Origin: Bradyrhizobium sp. CCGUVB4N
GTDB taxonomy: Bacteria; Pseudomonadota; Alphaproteobacteria; Rhizobiales; Xanthobacteraceae
Direction: 5' to 3'
DNA length: 64,000 bases
NCBI RefSeq assembly: GCF_024199945.1
Contig: NZ_JANADP010000001.1
Coordinates: 2,170,001 to 2,234,000, forward strand
A model generated the notes under the pieces. That model was not told the DNA's origin. It made no database searches and saw only the letters and a list, made by a program, of their open reading frames with translations. Shown piece by piece: positions 62,947-64,000 of the stretch; position 1 is the stretch's first letter, and each line of letters starts with the position of its first letter. A program made the position numbers and the translations under genes.

Positions 62947-63815
62947 CGCCGATGGACTATGAGTATCTGCGCAAGTTCCTGAAAGAGCGCTCCGGTCTCG
63001 ATCTCTCGGCCGACAAGCAGTATCTGGTCGAGAGTCGCTTGCTGCCGCTTGCTCGTAAGGCGAGCCTGCCTGGCATCCCCGATCTCGTGCTCAAGATCAG
63101 GAACGGCGATGGCCGGCTTGCGACCGACGTGGTCGAAGCCATGACCACCAACGAGACGTTCTTCTTCCGCGACAAGATCCCGTTCGATCATCTGCGCGAC
63201 AGCATCGTGCCCGGCCTGATCCAGGCCCGCGCCGCGCGCAGATCGCTGCGAATCTGGTCGGCGGCTTCGTCGACCGGGCAGGAGCCCTATTCGATCGCGA
63301 TGTGCCTGAAGGAGATGGGCGCCGTGCTCGCGGGCTGGCGCATCGAGATCGTTGCCACCGATCTGTCGCAGGAAGTGCTGGAGAAGTGCAAGGCCGGCGT
63401 CTACAGCCAGTTCGAGGTGCAGCGCGGCCTGCCGATCCAGCTCCTGATGAAACACTTCACGCAATCGGGCGAGGTCTGGCAGCTCAACGCCGACATTCGC
63501 GCGATGGTGCAGTTCCGTCAGCTCAACCTGTTGCAGGACTTCTCCCATCTCGGCACGTTCGACGTGATCTTCTGCCGCAACGTGCTGATCTATTTCGATC
63601 AGGACACCAAGGCGGTGATCTTCGAGCGCATGGCGAAGGGCCTGGAAGCCGACGGCACACTGTTGCTGGGGGCTGCCGAATCCGTCGTCGGCATCACCGA
63701 TGCGTTCCGCCCGATGTCAGACCGCCGCGGTCTCTACCAGCTCAATCCGGCGCGCTCCGGCCGTCCGATGGGTGGACTGATGCCGCAGCCATTGAAGGTC
63801 GCTGCGGCGAGATGA
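62943..63815 (+). CDS. cheR: Chemotaxis protein methyltransferase CheR
   Basis: 290 residues from GTG 62943, coupled to the cheB stop (GTGA); an ATG at 62952 is the alternative. The N-terminal helical domain has [20 protein letters not shown] and [17 protein letters not shown]. The SAM-binding domain has [40 protein letters not shown] and [20 protein letters not shown]. It methylates chemoreceptor glutamates, opposing CheB. Confidence 0.95.
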   Translation: MTPMDYEYLRKFLKERSGLDLSADKQYLVESRLLPLARKASLPGIPDLVLKIRNGDGRLATDVVEAMTTNETFFFRDKIPFDHLRDSIVPGLIQARAARRSLRIWSAASSTGQEPYSIAMCLKEMGAVLAGWRIEIVATDLSQEVLEKCKAGVYSQFEVQRGLPIQLLMKHFTQSGEVWQLNADIRAMVQFRQLNLLQDFSHLGTFDVIFCRNVLIYFDQDTKAVIFERMAKGLEADGTLLLGAAESVVGITDAFRPMSDRRGLYQLNPARSGRPMGGLMPQPLKVAAAR

Positions 63816-63820
63816 GCTTT

Positions 63821-63972
63821 CTTCTCCCCTTGCGGGAGAAGGTGGCGCGAAGCGCCGGATGAGGGGGTATCTCCCCGAATTCAAATCGTGAGAGCATCCC
63901 TAGCGGAGAGAAACCCCTCACCCGTCTCGCCGCTTCGCGGCGATCCACCCTCTCCCGCAGGGGGAGAGGGGA
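63821..63972. repeat. RIME/REP-like palindromic intergenic repeat pair
   Basis: Two inversely related blocks (63821-63867 and 63914-63972) carry the CTCTCCC-GCGGG-GAGA and GGCGCGAAGCGCC type modules common between genes of rhizobia. They would form a long hairpin in the cheR transcript. A terminator or mRNA-stabilising role is possible. Confidence 0.6.
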
Positions 63973-64000
63973 AAGAGAAACCTCACAAAATCGCGTGCGG

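Noticed and set aside
1..64000. CRISPR array or retron
   Set aside because: No regularly spaced short direct repeats were seen, and the only reverse transcriptase (27424-28683) belongs to a group II intron with domain V.

Overview
The window looks like a Bradyrhizobium-type alphaproteobacterial chromosome, judged from GC-rich codon use, an EipA/DUF1134 gene, a chpT next to a cheA-cheW-cheY-cheB-cheR cluster, and IS types typical of that group. It has two parts. About 53.3-64 kb is ordered core chromosome. About 1-53 kb is a heavily rearranged accessory region whose right edge lies against the 3' end of a complete tRNA-Val(CAC) gene (53207-53281, minus strand), as expected of an island at a tRNA site.

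Accessory region, left to right. 0-2.3 kb: a HipB-like regulator, then debris (IS1380-type transposase end, a frameshifted shikimate kinase fragment, a transposase C-terminus). 2.3-8.0 kb: a tight five-gene minus-strand operon for a dedicated Hsp70 machine (TPR protein, J-domain protein with PPD instead of HPD, GrpE-like factor, Hsp70, zinc-ribbon protein). 8.1-10.3 kb: a large serine recombinase whose tail runs into a tRNA-Arg(CCG) 3' fragment, probably an att site. 10.5-14.7 kb: a VapBC pair followed closely by a SIR2-HerA defence module in which sir2 is broken twice. 14.8-17.6 kb: a STAND NTPase with TPR-like C-terminus. 18.4-23.3 kb: a PD-(D/E)XK protein and a trypsin-like protease. These formed a two-gene operon before an IS701 element (flanked by CTAG) inserted at the protease stop codon; that IS was later hit by an IS110-type element. 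23.4-25.3 kb: a small regulator-like gene divergent from a Fic gene, sharing a perfect 16-bp inverted repeat. 25.8-29.0 kb: an IS3 element carrying a group II intron in orfB. 29.5-35.2 kb: a XylR-type sigma-54 activator divergent from a benzaldehyde dehydrogenase / aryl-alcohol dehydrogenase / esterase operon with a clear -24/-12 promoter. 35.3-37.5 kb: a decayed Qat defence operon (qatC 3' part, qatD, HEPN-like gene) cut off near a second IS701. 39.9-46.9 kb: a membrane patatin fused to a degenerate GH19-like domain, a secreted mono-haem protein and a RoxA-like di-haem protein. 47-53 kb: a complete ISL3 element inside a decayed serine recombinase, an IS66 remnant and a frameshifted IS1634 element.

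Core region: a coiled-coil membrane protein, EipA, a YHS-domain protein, CysQ, ChpT, then the chemotaxis operon cheA (hybrid with receiver)-cheW-cheY-cheB-cheR, ending in a palindromic intergenic repeat.

The strongest leads for undescribed biology are the protease plus PD-(D/E)XK pair, the Hsp70/PPD-J operon, and the patatin-GH19 / multihaem operon. All functional statements are from sequence reading only; no database search was run.
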